From positions 82,086,220 through 82,150,219 of the forward strand of contig NC_073696.1 of the NCBI RefSeq assembly GCF_029784165.1: 64,000 bases of DNA. The letters run 5' to 3'. Every line of letters starts with the position of its first letter. Position 1 is the first letter of the stretch. The notes below the pieces were generated by a model. That model worked only from the letters and a program-made list of their open reading frames with translations, did not search any database and was not told the origin of the DNA. This DNA comes from Wyeomyia smithii. Its lineage: Eukaryota > Arthropoda > Insecta > Diptera > Culicidae. The translations under genes and the position numbers were made by a program. This document shows positions 21,963 to 35,800 of this stretch, piece after piece.

Positions 21963-23200
21963 GCGTGTTTTCGCAGCGGGCTTGTCGGTTGGGCACTTGG
22001 GGCCTACCATAAAGTGTTTGGCGTCTAGTTTTCAGGAACATACCATGCACTTGGGGACTTTTCGCAATCCTTCGCTCTATGGCCTGCACCATCATCAGAA
22101 GCAAACATCCGGTTGCTGGAGTATACCAAGAAGATATCAAGCCGACCTAGAGCTTGCCATTCTTCAGTACCAGATTCACATCCGCCGACACAAGTCGGAA
22201 GGTAACCATCTGGGATCCTTTCGGAGGCGGATTGACGTAGTGGCCATCTCCATACCGCACTTCTTTTTGAGGGCTTGCGCAACATCGCATTTTGAGGGCT
22301 TGCGCAACATCGCACCCCTCCAAGTTGATATCGTCCAAGTTTTTGAGCTAGTAAGTCACCTCCGACGTGAGAACCTGCATCTCTTTGCCTAGGACCTGCT
22401 CGTCTACCACCTTGTAGAAAGCGCCCTTATTTTTCGCATCCTTCCAGAGCTCGAGTCATCTCGCCAGTGCGAGATCGACGGACGAAATCCTTGAGTTGGG
22501 TTTCGCTACTTATTTTCTTCAAGACTTTTGAGTACTTAGCCCGTCAGTCTTTGGTATGAGGGCGTCCTCCCTGCTCTTTGCCTCTTTGACCTTGACGGAC
22601 GTTTTGTCGCCGCTCTGTCTGGACGCTTTTTTGTACCACGACAACCCATGGGTTTCCCACAGTCGCCGCTCCGTTCAACGTTCCGGCCTTTGAGCCTGTT
22701 GGTGTGCTAGCTCGCGAGACTAGCTTCACCAACGGTTTTTTCACGTTATCGGGGGCCGCTTCCTTCGAGGACTGCCTCATTCGCTTACCGACCTGCTCAG
22801 TAGAGCAGATTGCAACGAATAAAGGGGAAGGGGCATCGGTCTGAACCTGCGTAGATTCAGTTGCCCTTCTAGTCGTCACCTCCTTTTCGAAGGCTTCAAC
22901 CCGAGTTCGGCGTTCTTTTGTTGAGCTTCATCGATGGTAGTCCGAAGAAGGAGACTCTGTTTCAGATCCCTAGCGATATTGCTCCTCTCGCTGCGAACTC
23001 GATGATCGCATCGAGCTGTTCGGACAGCACCGCCACCTTTGGCCGCTTGTCCGTACTCTTTTCGATAGTCTTGACTAGCAAGGAACTGTCGACCTTTATA
23101 TCCGGTGTGGAAACTGACGTGTTAGCCTTTCCGCCACCGAGTTTTACTGCATCCACTGCATGTATTTTTTTTGCGGAGCCCGCTGGATACCACCTTTTGC
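21963..23200 (-). pseudogene. R1-type LINE ORF1 (gag-like) relic
   Basis: Minus-strand frames at 23156-22962 (KVDSSLLVKTIEKSTDKRPK, EQLDAIIEFAARGAI) match the coiled N-terminal part of R1-clade ORF1 proteins. 22879-22544 is a basic Ser/Pro-rich linker, and 22440-22020 holds the central domain (KGSQMVTFRLVSADVN) followed by a damaged zinc knuckle (DGAGHRAKDC). At least two frameshifts and several stops break it. ORF1 of these LINEs binds the RNA template. It lies directly downstream of the zinc transporter on the same strand. Confidence 0.6.
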
Positions 23201-23502
23201 GAAGGGATTAGGTAGTAGCTTATACAGCAATTATTCAGTAAAAACCAATCAGTAGCTTAATAAGCTTTAAGCCAACAAAATTGTTCGCGAGGTATATTAT
23301 TTAGTCGGACTCCTGCTTCAAGTGTGAATGTTTGTTATCATTTTACTGATTCATTGTTTGAATTTGCAACTTTTTCAAGTTTTGATTGTTTTTTTTTACA
23401 ATCAACCAGTAAAATTTTAAAGAATGTTTTTTAAATTAAAAAGTTTAATTGCCCTGTAAACATAGTAAAAACCAATCGAAAAGAACATTTTTTCTAATAT
23501 TT

Positions 23503-23512
23503 TTTATTTATT
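23503..23512 (-). terminator. Poly(A) signal of the zinc transporter gene
   Basis: Minus strand reads AATAAATAAA about 50 bases after the stop codon of the zinc transporter, at a normal distance for a short insect 3' UTR. Confidence 0.5.
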
Positions 23513-23560
23513 CTAGCTATAAATTTAACCTACAAATACCATAAAAAATAAGCGTAAAAC

Positions 23561-25582
23561 TTAGGTACGAAAAGTTATCGTTTCAATTTGCACCGTGCAC
23601 CGCCGTATGTTGTAACCTTTCTGGGCTATCGTATGTGCTGCGACTAGAATTTTCGACGTATTGGCGATGGGGTCTACGGGAAGGTAAAATAAAAAAAAAA
23701 TAACCTGGTCGCGTAATATTCATATACAGTTCCACTAGTGTCACTTACCAACCATTAGGTGGACAGTCATCACATTCAGTCCGGTCGTAATGCTCCACAC
23801 GTTCAGATCATGGACAGCTTTGACGCCCGATATGCTCTCGAGCTCAGCGCTAAGCTTATCAACCGCAACACTGTCCGGCACTGCATCCAGCAGTATTCGC
23901 ATGGAATCTCGAAAGATCCGCACGGTAGTAATCAGCACAATCAGTGAAAATAGGAAGGTACAAATAGGGTCGACTATTTTCAGAGTCGGCTGTGGACGAA
24001 GGGTTGGATTAGAAAATGTTGAACAGCATAACGAAGTTTTGGAAGTTTACCTTAAACTTGATGATGATGGCAGCGATCAGCACTCCAACGCTCTGAATAA
24101 AATCACCAATCACGTGTATAATGGCAGCCCTAACGTTGAGATTTTCCTCTCCGTGCTGCTGATGGTGGTGAGTCGAGCAATCTTCGTCACTCGAAGACAG
24201 GTCTTCAGTATCACAGCTTTCCCTTCTGTTTTGGCTAACGGTAGACCAATCATCGGCGTCTATTTTATTGTAGAGCAGCTTGCTGGAGCTGATCAGATCT
24301 GGAGAATTGGTTCCATCTAAGCTCATTCGCTGTCGCAAAGCTTCGCTTTTTAGTTTAGTTCTAGCTATGTACAAAATATTGTCTAAATTCGTAGACGAAG
24401 TGCTTTTAACTGTGAACGAATTGTGTCTAGTAGGTGGCAGCGAGGTGTGTGGGCTGCCGCTTGGAGTGGGGGGCAAGTTGGGAATAGTTAGTTGCTCCAT
24501 TTGATCGGTCCGTTTTTCGTCGTATAGTTTGAGCTTATCCAAACGAGGTTGCGGTTTCTTTTTACGCGGTGAATGAGATCGAGAACGGGACTGCGGAGGA
24601 ACTACCGATATGGAACTTGGAACTGACTTGTGCGTGTGACCATGGGAATGACCGTGGGAATGGCCATGGGAATGACCATGCGAGTGGCCGTGTGAGTGGC
24701 CGTGATGAGAGTGCGGCACTACGGAACACGATCCATGCAAGATGAACGCTGTGGCGATGTTCATTACTACACCTAACACAGCCACTATTATCATAGTGTT
24801 GGCGTCAATTTCGTAGTCATTACTAAGCAGTCGCTGGACGGACACCACCACCAGCAACACCGTGAGAGACCAGATACCGAAGATTGACAGTAGGGCACCG
24901 AGGACCTCTGGAAGATAATAGAAAATAGGGAGATTAAAAACCCCGCATAAAGTTTCTGGTGCTTTAGCTCATGTAGAAATAAAAGTTTTTATATTTAGAA
25001 TGGCCCTTCGTTTTAAATGATGAAAGATTCGAACAAAATCTGTTGATTATTATTGATCCAAAATTTGCTAGAAAAAATATTCATTACCTACTCGCCTATA
25101 TCCGAAGGACATTCGCCCGTCGGGTGGTCTGTTTGATATCCAGATGGAAATAACCGCTATCAGAAAGCTAATGCAATCGGACAGCAGATGGGCGGCATCG
25201 GTCATGATAGCTAAACTCCCGGATATGTAACCTCCGACGAATTCGGCTAACTGAAATTAAGAGACGCTGTTAGCTTACGTTGAACCGACGTTTCGATATG
25301 CCTAATGTACTACACACTCACCATGAAGGCTAACGTGAAAACTATCGCCCAAATAAGTTTTCGCTTTTCAGTCTCTCCGTAAGATTCATCATTCTTTGAA
25401 CTATGGTTGAATTTGCAGGTTGGATGTGCAAGCTGGAATACAGAAAAACAGCGTATTTATTTGAATATTAAAAATTTACATATTTATTTCTTCGTGTCTC
25501 GCGGTAGGTTTTATCATAATTTTACGTTCTTAGCGTAGGTCGCCATCACGTTCGTCGTCACGGTTATGGTCGTTTTATCCAT
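23561..25582 (-). CDS. Zinc transporter, cation diffusion facilitator, ZnT2/3/8-like (SLC30)
   Basis: Six exons on the minus strand: 25582-25526, 25432-25322, 25250-25088, 24907-24051, 23989-23749, 23673-23561 (TAA). All introns are GT-AG and keep phase; the joined frame is ~513 residues. The start is ATG at 25582-25580 (MDKTTITVTTNVMATYAKN), a short first exon chosen because it ends at GT in the required phase; it is the least certain exon. Then come a TM helix (LIWAIVFTLAFM), GGYISGSLAIMTDAAHLLSD with the metal-binding D-x3-HL-x2-D motif, FGYRRVEVLGAL, and NTMIIVAVLGVVMNIATA before a loop of repeated Gly-His-Ser-His units. A Ser-rich insert of ~170 residues follows, then IIHVIGDFIQSVGV (H-x3-D second site), VDPICTFLFS and a cytoplasmic C-terminal domain. 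Family proteins exchange Zn2+ for H+ to load vesicles or storage granules. The fly ZnT35C is the nearest relative I recall. The usual YRRAE has V in place of A. Confidence 0.9.
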
Positions 25583-26380
25583 ATATGGTATACCGATATT
25601 CTATGAAGTGGCGATTAACTATGTCAATAATGTTGGCCTTTTTTAATAATATGTTTGGTAAGGTCTAGTACGGCAGCAAGCACATGTTTTTCGATTCGAT
25701 TAGCTCCGATTTCTAGGTTGATGTAGTCAGTTCGTCGCGGAAGTATCCAGTATTTTCTCAACGAACGGGATAAAACAACTGCGCCAAGGCATTGAAAGCG
25801 CAGCTAAAGTCGAGTGAGTGTAAACTTTTTAAGTCAACTTCGGTTAACTGTCTCCGCGTACTACGTTGCTACGCATATTTGAGCGCTAGGCAACAAATTC
25901 GAAAAGTGTATCTATATCATAACAAGCCGAATAAACATATGACTAAACAACAAATTCGGCATTTCTCGTGATATTGAACGGTCAGTTTTTCGGCTCCGGC
26001 AGTTTTGCCGAAACTACAAGCATACAAGCATGTTTTTCTGCTGTAGAATTATTTATTGGCGACAAGAAAAATATACGGTGCCGATGACGCTTCTCATGAC
26101 GTTTTATTATGTCCTATTCCCTCTTATTTGGGTTTGCCCCTGTGAACAGATTCGATCTAGCGAAATCGAAGATATTGGTTCGCATGGTTTTCGCTTTGGT
26201 TTATTGTGACGTTTCTGCGTGCCTACGATCACATTGGTTTGATCAAACCGATGAAAACTTTGTTTGAAGAGTAGACTAGCGGATTTCGCTTCCTATATAT
26301 TGTGAGAATCGACCAATTTACAAGTAGAAATTTAAAACTTTTCACTTATTTAAATTTGGATTGTTAAGAATATAAATACA
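25583..26380. other. Upstream region of the zinc transporter
   Basis: Contains the likely 5' UTR and promoter of the minus-strand zinc transporter (GC-richer text around 25700-25860), but no TATA box or certain start site was identified. The remainder is non-coding. Confidence 0.3.
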
Positions 26381-26507
26381 CTAAGGTCGCTTTTTACGCG
26401 GTTTTGTTTACGCGGGTTTTTCACGCGGATTCCGGAATTTACGCGGTTTTTTACGCGGTTTCTTTTTACGCGTCACGTATCCCCCGCGTAAAAAGAGACT
26501 ATACCTT
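26381..26507. mobile_element. Short MITE-like repeat with TTTTTACGCGG units
   Basis: Four to five copies of TTTACGCGG between GGTCGCTTTTTACGCGG (26385) and an inverted CCGCGTAAAAAGAGAC (about 26487-26502). This inverted pair around a cluster of the same motif is the form of a common mosquito MITE. Flanking TA on both sides is compatible with a TA duplication. Confidence 0.5.
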
Positions 26508-27113
26508 GCTACTAAAGGAATGAGGATTTTTCAAAAATGTGCTTTAGCCTAGTGTGAGTAGGTTATGTAATAAATTCTGATATTTTTGTTAAATCCTTAG
26601 TAAATTTTGATCATTTTGGTCTGCCAAAGCTCTGCGAATATCATGTCCAGAATTTTTCTGTCAATACTCTGTTAATCTTGAGATCTTTGGCCAGGATTCT
26701 GATACCCTATCCAATCGATTTCCAGTTTTCAGCAAAGTTTCTTAGTTTAATGAGGGCCTTATTTTGAATGCTTAATTTAGTTCGTGATTTGGCCGCAGAC
26801 ATGGCACGGAATTTGTGTATCTCAAAATCTTTGAAATACACGAAAAATTTTCGTCACTTTTTTATACTTTATTGGTAGGAAAAACATCCGCGAAAAACGG
26901 ATCGAGTTTATTTCTCAACTACTTTAAAAACTTATTCGGCACAGAACGATGGATTTATTTCGTTTATGTCAAGAGAAAACTAAAGAAATAATTAAAATAT
27001 AAAAAATCTGACAAGCGATAAGAACACAAATTTTACAGAAAACTCGTCTAAGAGAAAATAAATTATATCGCAGCGCCACCTTTTAAGCATTCAAAGTGAA
27101 GTTCTAGCCCTAC
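26508..27113. other. Non-coding DNA before the CAGA array
   Basis: AT-rich without a gene. The last ~50 bases (CAGCGCCACC ... GTTCTAGCCCTAC) resemble the tail of the dispersed composite repeat that normally carries only a few CAGA units. Confidence 0.4.
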
Positions 27114-28511
<1,398 letters not shown>

Positions 28512-28516
<5 letters not shown>

Positions 28517-28524
28517 TTTTTCTT
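28512..28524. repeat. Target-site duplication, left copy (R1-type LINE)
   Basis: GACAGTTTTTCTT, identical to 30459-30471; the GACAG part is the last unit of the CAGA array. Confidence 0.8.
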
Positions 28525-30458
28525 GTTCAGGGCAGTCATGCAGAGGTGCCTGGATGACTGTCTCTTTCCGGACAGGTGGAAGCGGCAGAGGCTGGTCTTA
28601 TTGCCGAAGGCTGGAAAACCGCCAGGGGACCCATCGGCATATTGGCCTATCTGCCTGCTGGACACCGCGGGCAAGGTGCTTGAGTGGATCATCCTCAACA
28701 GACTGGTGCGGTACACGGAGGGTGTACACGGTCTGGCAAGTACCTAACCAGTTCGGCTTCCGGAAGGGCAGGTCCACGCTGGATGCAATCTCTTCCGTCA
28801 TCAAGACGGCGGAGGTGGCAATCCAGCGCAAGAGAAGGGGAATACGCTACTGCGCAATCGTCACGCTCGACGTGAAGAATGCGTTCAATAGTGCCAGTTG
28901 GGACTCCATAGCGCTCGCGCTCAGGAGCATCCATGTACCGGTGTCGCTGTACAAGATTCTGGAAAATTATTTCCAGAACCGAGTACTTGTTTACGACACG
29001 GAGGAGGGTCTTTTTTTAATAACTTTATTAAGGTGGCTTTAAGCCACCATAGAGAGGGTCAGAAGTGCGTTCCAATTACCGCAGGAGTTCCGCAAGGTTC
29101 TATCCTGGGCCCGGTGTTGTGGAATGTCATGTATGACGGAGTGTTGAAACTCAAGTTCCCTGTAGGGGTTGTGATCGTCGGCTTTGCAGACGACATTACG
29201 CTGGAGGTTTACGGCGAGTCTATCGAGGAGGTCGAGTTGACGGCCGCGCACTGTATACGCAAGGTCGAGGACTGGATGCGCTCCAAGAAACTGGAGCTCG
29301 CGCATTATAAGACGGAGGTCACGGTTGTGAACAACCGTAAATCGGAGTAACAGGCGGTGGTCAGTTTCGGAGACTGCACCATCTCCTCGAAGCGATCCCT
29401 GAAGCTCTTGGGGGTTATGGTGGACGACAAGCTCACGTTCGGGAGTCACGTCGACTATGCCTGTAAGAGGGCCTCATCGGCTATTGCTCGTATGATGTCT
29501 AATAGCTCAGCGGTTTATGGCAGCAAGCGAAGACTTCTTGCCAACGTGGTTTCGTCCATACTTAGATATGGTGGGCCAGTGTGGTCCAGAGCGCTAGGTA
29601 CTAACAATTACCGTGGTAAACTGGAAAGTACCTACGGGCTCATGTGCCTGAGAGTTGCGAGTACGCATCGTACGGTGTCATACGATGCAATCTGTGTCTT
29701 GTCCGGAATGATGCCTATCAGCATCGCCATCAAGGAGGACAGAGAGTGTTTCGACCAACGTGACACAAGGGGCATACGGTCATTCTCGATGCTCCGCTGG
29801 CAGCGGGAATGGTCCAACTCCACAAAGGGTAGATGGACGCACCGACTCATATCGGAGATATCCGGCTGGGTCGGGAGACGACATGGTGAAGTGAACTTCC
29901 ACCTGACACAAATCCTGTCAGGCCATGGTTGTTTCAGGCAATATCTGCAGGTTCGGATACGCGGGGTCCCCCATGTGTCCCGAGTGCGTGGAGGAGGAGA
30001 AGACTGCTGAGCATGTCTCCTTCGTATGCCCCCGTTTCGTAAGAGCGAGGAGCGACACTCCGGGCAATCTAGTCCGGAGGATGTCCGACGACCCGGACAT
30101 CTGGAACGTGGTCTGTGCGGCCGCCTCTCAGATTGTCCTGGAGCTGCAACGTGTGTGGCGGGTCAACCACCAACATGCCAGTGGTAGCTAACTACCAGTC
30201 TCCAAGTAGTTAGCTAGGAGGTTATAAGAGTAAAGAGGATGCATCACGCACAAAAGCCACTCCCCGACGTAATACTTAACCGTCGTTCCAGGAAGACCAG
30301 GGTTGGAGACTGGAGGGCTTTTAATGGGTCGGGACAGGGATCAGTAGGTGCCTGGGGGAGTTTAACTACCCCAGTATCTCTCCCCTAGTCTCATCCCCAC
30401 ACGCTGAGTTCTCTTCTCAGGTGTCTGTTTGTAGATTTCCCCGCCACCTTAAAAAAAA
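28525..30458 (+). mobile_element. 5'-truncated R1-type LINE inserted at the end of the CAGA array
   Basis: The copy starts in mid RT and runs to a 3' UTR ending CCCCGCCACCTT plus A8. It is flanked by a 13-bp target duplication, GACAGTTTTTCTT (28512-28524 and 30459-30471). Protein landmarks include FGFRKGRSTLDAISSVIKTA, VTLDVKNAFNSASW, AGVPQGSILGPVLW, FADDITLEVYG, LGVMVDDKLTFGSHVDYACK and the C-terminal zinc-finger-like CPECVEEEKTAEHVSFVC. Breaks: a frameshift near 28740, a 50-bp insertion at 29011-29060, a stop at about 29348, and a frameshift near 29950. R1-clade LINEs often choose specific targets, some of them simple repeats (for example Waldo, ACAY), so insertion next to CAGA repeats may not be random. 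Confidence 0.85.
29011..29060 (-). mobile_element. Tiny 3' retrotransposon tail inserted in the LINE
   Basis: Removing these 50 bases restores the RT frame (EEG|QKCVPITAG). The insert reads, on the minus strand, GGTGGCTTAAAGCCACCTTA, then ATAAAG and a terminal A7, so it looks like a drastically 5'-truncated retrotransposed tail. GAGGGTC at 29004-29010 is repeated at 29054-29060 as target duplication. Confidence 0.6.
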
Positions 30459-30471
30459 GACAGTTTTTCTT
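30459..30471. repeat. Target-site duplication, right copy (R1-type LINE)
   Basis: GACAGTTTTTCTT immediately after the A8 tail of the LINE; identical to 28512-28524. Confidence 0.8.
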
Positions 30472-31340
30472 TACCAGCAAAAAAATTTTTTATGTAGAAT
30501 TACGCCCGACTGCAACATAGAGGTACAAATTATAATACCGAAAACATCGACAGCCTCACGAATATTGTACACTTTCAAATAATTTAAGTTAGTTTCCAAT
30601 GGGTTCACTTTTACATTAATCGATTAGAAAAATAAGTTATGCACACACTAAAATGCGGAGTATTGCGATTTTGTGATGCTAACTATTATACTATTGAAAA
30701 CTGTAGAGCCTTGTTGAACGCATTTTTTGACCAATCAGAGCTGAAACAAGGTTTTCTTACCCATTACAGTCGATGCAAAAGTATATGAACGATTTGATTT
30801 TATAACCGACTTGTTGTTTGACTCGCTCTAGTCGACAGAGGCGCCACCGGAACAGACTTTTAGCAGTTACGTATAACAGCTAGCATGCAGACATTTAGTC
30901 TTCATTGTATAACCGACTACTGCAGCAAGAGAACGGTTGACGCTTACTGGAAACTGGCTTGACCCACAGCTCGCAGAATAGCAGTTGATTTTAGCGCAGC
31001 AAGGCTGAGCAGGTGATTCATTCGATCGCAGCATTCCATAGTAGACGGTCGAACCGGCGGACCACACTGCACATCATTACTGAACATGTCCGGACATGTT
31101 TGTAATTTTGTCCGGATCTCTCGCGCCTCGTTTGCCATTTGTTTCAGCCATTTACTGAAAGCAAACACCACCAGGTGTGAGTATGCCAGTAGCGTGTATG
31201 TATGATCGTTATGTCTTGCATGCTTGCTTTCAGTGTGTGCGGAGCGGAGAATAACAAGAGAACTAGAATCTTCCCTTGTATTCGAGAAATGGCAATTAAA
31301 ATCAACGTTATCAATCAATTGATAAAAACCCCAAATTATT
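30472..31340. other. Unassigned DNA
   Basis: No supported gene. A 124-codon minus-strand frame (31318-30944) has no recognised domain and reads like a chance frame in a GC-richer patch. Confidence 0.35.
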
Positions 31341-32070
31341 CCACCAAGCGGTGAGACCCAGCCTTTCTCATCATTGACACGAACACTTCAATTTTCAGAA
31401 AAAAATATACCTTGAAAATATTTGCTGGATTTACTTATCACTCTAAATTACAAAGTTTCGGTAGCCAACAGTGAAACTATACCGAACATTTAAAACATGA
31501 CATTTAATCACATATAAACATACATTAACACATGCAAATAACATGGAATAAATATGTTTCAAATATATGACGCGAAACTTTTTTTTTGATCGTGGTATAA
31601 TCGAAACGTCACTTTACTCATATTGACCCTTAACTAGCCCGTTCATCTAATATCAGTATAATTCAAATCGGTTGTGTAGTTTCTGGGATAATAAAGTTTC
31701 GTGAGTTTCACATTTTGATACATTACAGACGAAGTTACAGTTCGATTACAGTAAAGTGTTATGAGGCAACTAGACCTTTCATTTGACACTAATTTTGTGG
31801 AAATCGGTTCAGCCATTCTCGAGAAAAGCGAGTGAGTTTAAGTAGTCTTTGGAATATGTTTCTTTTATTAGCTGGATTTCACATTTTTAAACATAACAGG
31901 CAAAGTAATAGTCCGATTGCAAAAAAAATCAATATGGTCTTATGGGACAACTAGACCTTCCGTATGACACTGATTTTATAAAAATCGATCCAGCCATCAT
32001 TGAGAAACATGAGTGAGATTAAATAGTCTCCAGAACACGATTCTTTCCATAACTTTCGAACCACACTAAA
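31341..32070 (-). repeat. Second, inverted copy of the composite repeat end
   Basis: Begins with CCACCAAGCGGTGAGACCCA GCC-type text, the complement of the 21119-21150 end. It contains, twice, complements of the 18040-18200 text (GAGAAAAGCGAGTGAG with GATTACAGTAAAGTGTTATG; GAGAAACATGAGTGAG with ATGGTCTTATGGGACAACTA). Divergent and without coding capacity. Confidence 0.55.
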
Positions 32071-32600
32071 TCTCTAAATTTATCTCTAAATAAATGTAAA
32101 GTTGATTTCTTTGCATCGTTTCTTTTACCTCCAAAATAATCAAAAACTGATAAGGAGACCTCCCAAGAAGATTAACTATTAGTTTTTGAGGAATGAGTTA
32201 AAATTATTTTATTTCTGTTAGATGGTGTACTATAATGTCCAAGAAAATGATAATGATGTATTCCTTAGGTTTAAACTACAAATAAATCGAAGTTAAAACA
32301 TGTCTTGAGTATCTTCCTTTTTTTAAAGCATCAGTCTTTTTTTCTCAACCAAAATTAAGTCGGGTTAGTGAGTATTCCCATATTTTTTTTGGATTGTCGT
32401 TATTATTCTAACGGTTCATTTTTTTTTTTTGAAAATTTCGATTACAAGACTATGAGTGTCGTTACAAAATTTCAAATTGTACGCTCCAAGAAAATTTTTT
32501 ATTTGAACTTTCTTCAAAAATACCAATCACAGCCACATTGGAACTAAAAAACTGATTCTTAGATTTAAATCTATTAATTTCGTTTTGGTTGGCAAATGGC
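32070..32600. other. AT-rich spacer
   Basis: No gene or repeat end identified. Confidence 0.35.
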
Positions 32601-32829
32601 TGGACACGTGTAACTTGAGACCCTAATGTGGCCATTCACCTCTGTCCAGCAACTCCTATCCCAACCTCCACGTGGTGCCGACCGGAATACGAGTAACCTT
32701 AGCGGAGATCGGGTAACCAACCCCGGTGGAAACTATGGTCGTATGCTGACTGGCAAGGGGGTCGTACGCGGCTGTATCCCCATAGGGGCGGCGTACAACA
32801 GCGTCTGACCCGGAGCGGGCGGCTGAATT

Positions 32830-35800
32830 ATGGAATGCTGTATCCCGCCAGCTACACCTAAGATGGCAGCCCCATCAGCAGGATGTAGGTATCGCGACCC
32901 TGGTAAGGTAGCATACCGAAACCTTTCATCAACCACGAACAACGATTTTAGAAATACGGAACAGATCAATCGGCAAAGACCTAGGCTACGAACACGGAGA
33001 AAGATCAAGGTAAACGATTGGAAATTGGGTACTTGGAACGTCCGATCTCTCAATGAATCAGCGCGGGCTGGCTTGCTTGCTCGAGAACTACAGCGGCAGG
33101 GAGTCGAAATCGCAGCGATTCAGGAGGTTTGGTGGCCAAATTCCGGAGAAAGGGAATTCCGTGCAGTAGACCCTATTGCACGCACTTCTTTCAAGTACCA
33201 CATCTACTACAGTGGCGGCAAAGCAGCGGAACGGGGCGTCGGTTTCGTAGTGCTGGAAAATCAGAAAACAAGAGTCATCCGGTGGAGGCCCGTAGATGAC
33301 CGTATAGGGGACGGGACACGAGGCATATGGACGCTAGGCATATGGATGTTAGGCATAGTATGCTAGGCATACAGACGCGAGGCATAATGGATGTGAGGCA
33401 TAATGGATACGAGGCATACTGCCACAAGGCATAACGGACGCGAGGCCGAATGGACGCGAGGCCGAATGGACGCGAGGCCGAATGGACGCGAGGCCGAATG
33501 GACGCGAGGCCGATTGGACGCGAGGCCGAATGGACGCAAGGCCGAATGGACGCGAGGCCGAATGGACGCAAGGCCGAAAGGACGCGAGGCCGAATGCGAT
33601 GTTGTACGATCGCATGAGATCCAATTATGTAGTTCAGGTGTTATTATATTCCTAAAGAGTTTAAGTTGGGTATAATACCTTTCTTGAAATCATGCGGCGA
33701 AGACGCATAATCGAGGGCAAGGAAACGAGGCGGCACTAAGCCGCCGTGGCTTCCGCAGTCCGAGCCGGCCGCCGACCCGCCGTCGGAAGCGGCGGCCTCT
33801 CGCACCCAAACGACTGATCTACTGGTTTGCTAGGTCTACTCAAACGGAGTTTTCTTCCCTTAGTTAAGTCCGAACGAGCGGTAGCGAGTAAGGACAGCAT
33901 TCGCTCGGACAGCGAGTCGGCCGAAGGCCGCGAGTGTATTGCTTTTCAAATGACACTTTGAAGCGAAATACATGTTATCGAATGCTGTGTTGATGATGAC
34001 GATAATAACACATTCCATATCACTTCCCCTTGGCCTTGTGTCCTTTCGGCCTAGCGTTTATTCGGCCTCGCGTCCGTTCGGCCTCGCGTCCATTCGGCCT
34101 CGCGTCCATTCGGCCTCGCATCCGTTCGGCCTCGCGTCCATTCGGCCTCGCGTCCATTCGGCCTCGCGTCCATTCGGCCTCGCGTCCATTCGGCCTCGCG
34201 TCCATTCGGCCTCGCGTCCATATGCCTCGTGTCCGTATGCCTGCCGTCCATTATGCCTAGCGTACTATGCCTCGCGTCCGTATGCCTCGCGTCTGTATGC
34301 TTAACGGGGTGTCATCGACCGTATATGCGTGTTGAGGATTAAGGGCAAATTCTTCAACTACAGTTTAATCAACACCTACGCACCGACAAACGACAAATCC
34401 GATGAAGTCAAAGATGAGTTCTATGACAAGCTTGAGCGAATCTATGACGAGTGCCCAAAACACGACGTAAAAGTCGTCATCGGAGACGCAATCGCACAGG
34501 TTGGGAGGAAGGAATTCTTCCGTCCGGTCATTGGAAGGCATAGCCTCCACTCGTCAACCAATGAAAACGGCCTGAGGCTGATAAACTTTGCCGCGGCCAG
34601 AGGAATGGCCATATGTAGCTTCTATTTTCCACGTTTGAATATTCGGAAACACACCTGGAGGCATCCAAATGGAGAAGCCTGCTCCCAGATCGATCACGTA
34701 CTGATTGACGGTCGGCACTTTTCGGATGTTACTGATGTTAGGTCTTTTCGGGGACCAAACATTGACTCTGACCATTATCTCGTCGTTTGTAAGATCCGCG
34801 CACGGTTGTCGAACGTGCTGAAATCTCGCACAGAGAGGACGACGCGTTTCAACATTCAGCGGTTGAAAGCTGATGGCGTGGCAGCAGAATACGCCAGAGA
34901 GCTGGATCAACGGATCGCAGAACAGCAGGAGGAAGGAGTGGAAGACATAAATGGGCTGTGGAGCAGTATTCACGGCGCCATCGAAACGACTGCGAGAGAT
35001 GTGGTAGGTACGACGCGTGGAAGGCAGCCTAACGGCTGGTTCGATGCCGAGTGCCAGAGAGCGACAGATGAGAAGAACCGTGCCAGGAGCCGCATGCTCA
35101 CTGCGGCTACGCGTCAGAACAGAGAGAGGTACAGGGTGGCAAGAGCTGCTGAAAATAGAACCCACCGTCGGAAGAAGCGCGAGTACGAGGAGCAGGTGCT
35201 CGCCAGCGCAGAGGACAGCTATGCTCAAAACGACGTGCGGAGATTCTATAGAACTGTCAACAGAGTCAGAAGCAGGAATTTCCCGGTGCCGGTCATGTGT
35301 AATGACAAGGACGGCAACCTGCTTACTGATAAACCGACGGTTGCAGCCAGGTGGAAGGAGCATTTTCAGGCGCTATTGAACGGTGAGGTACCGGATGAGC
35401 AGAGCAGGAACAGGATGACGATTATGAGTGACGGACAAGCTGTGGAGCCACCAACACAGGAGGAGGTGAAAAAGGCGATTAATGAGCTGGAAAACGGCAA
35501 GGCCGCTGGTAAGGACGGTATCCCGGCCGAACTTCTAAAAGCGGGAAGCGAGCGGCTGTACTATGCGGTCCACCAGATAATACTAAGAATCTGGGCGGAT
35601 GAACAAATGCCGAACGACTGGTTGGAAGGCCTCATATGCCCTATCTATAAGAAGGGCCATCGATTGGATTGTGGCAACTATCGAGGGATAACGTTGCTCA
35701 ACTCCGCATATAAAGTGCTCTCCCGTATCCTGTTCTTCAGATTGAGACCGCTAGCGGAATCTTTTGTTGGCGAATACCAGGCTGGTTTCCGACAAGGGCG

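Noticed and set aside
30944..31318. 124-codon minus frame
   Set aside because: No domain, splice or promoter evidence.
33275..34304. Arg-Pro-Arg-Val/His-Ser-Ala-Ser-rich repeat proteins on both strands
   Set aside because: They are translations of the foldback element's 16-bp subrepeats, open in several frames, and have no start or splice context.
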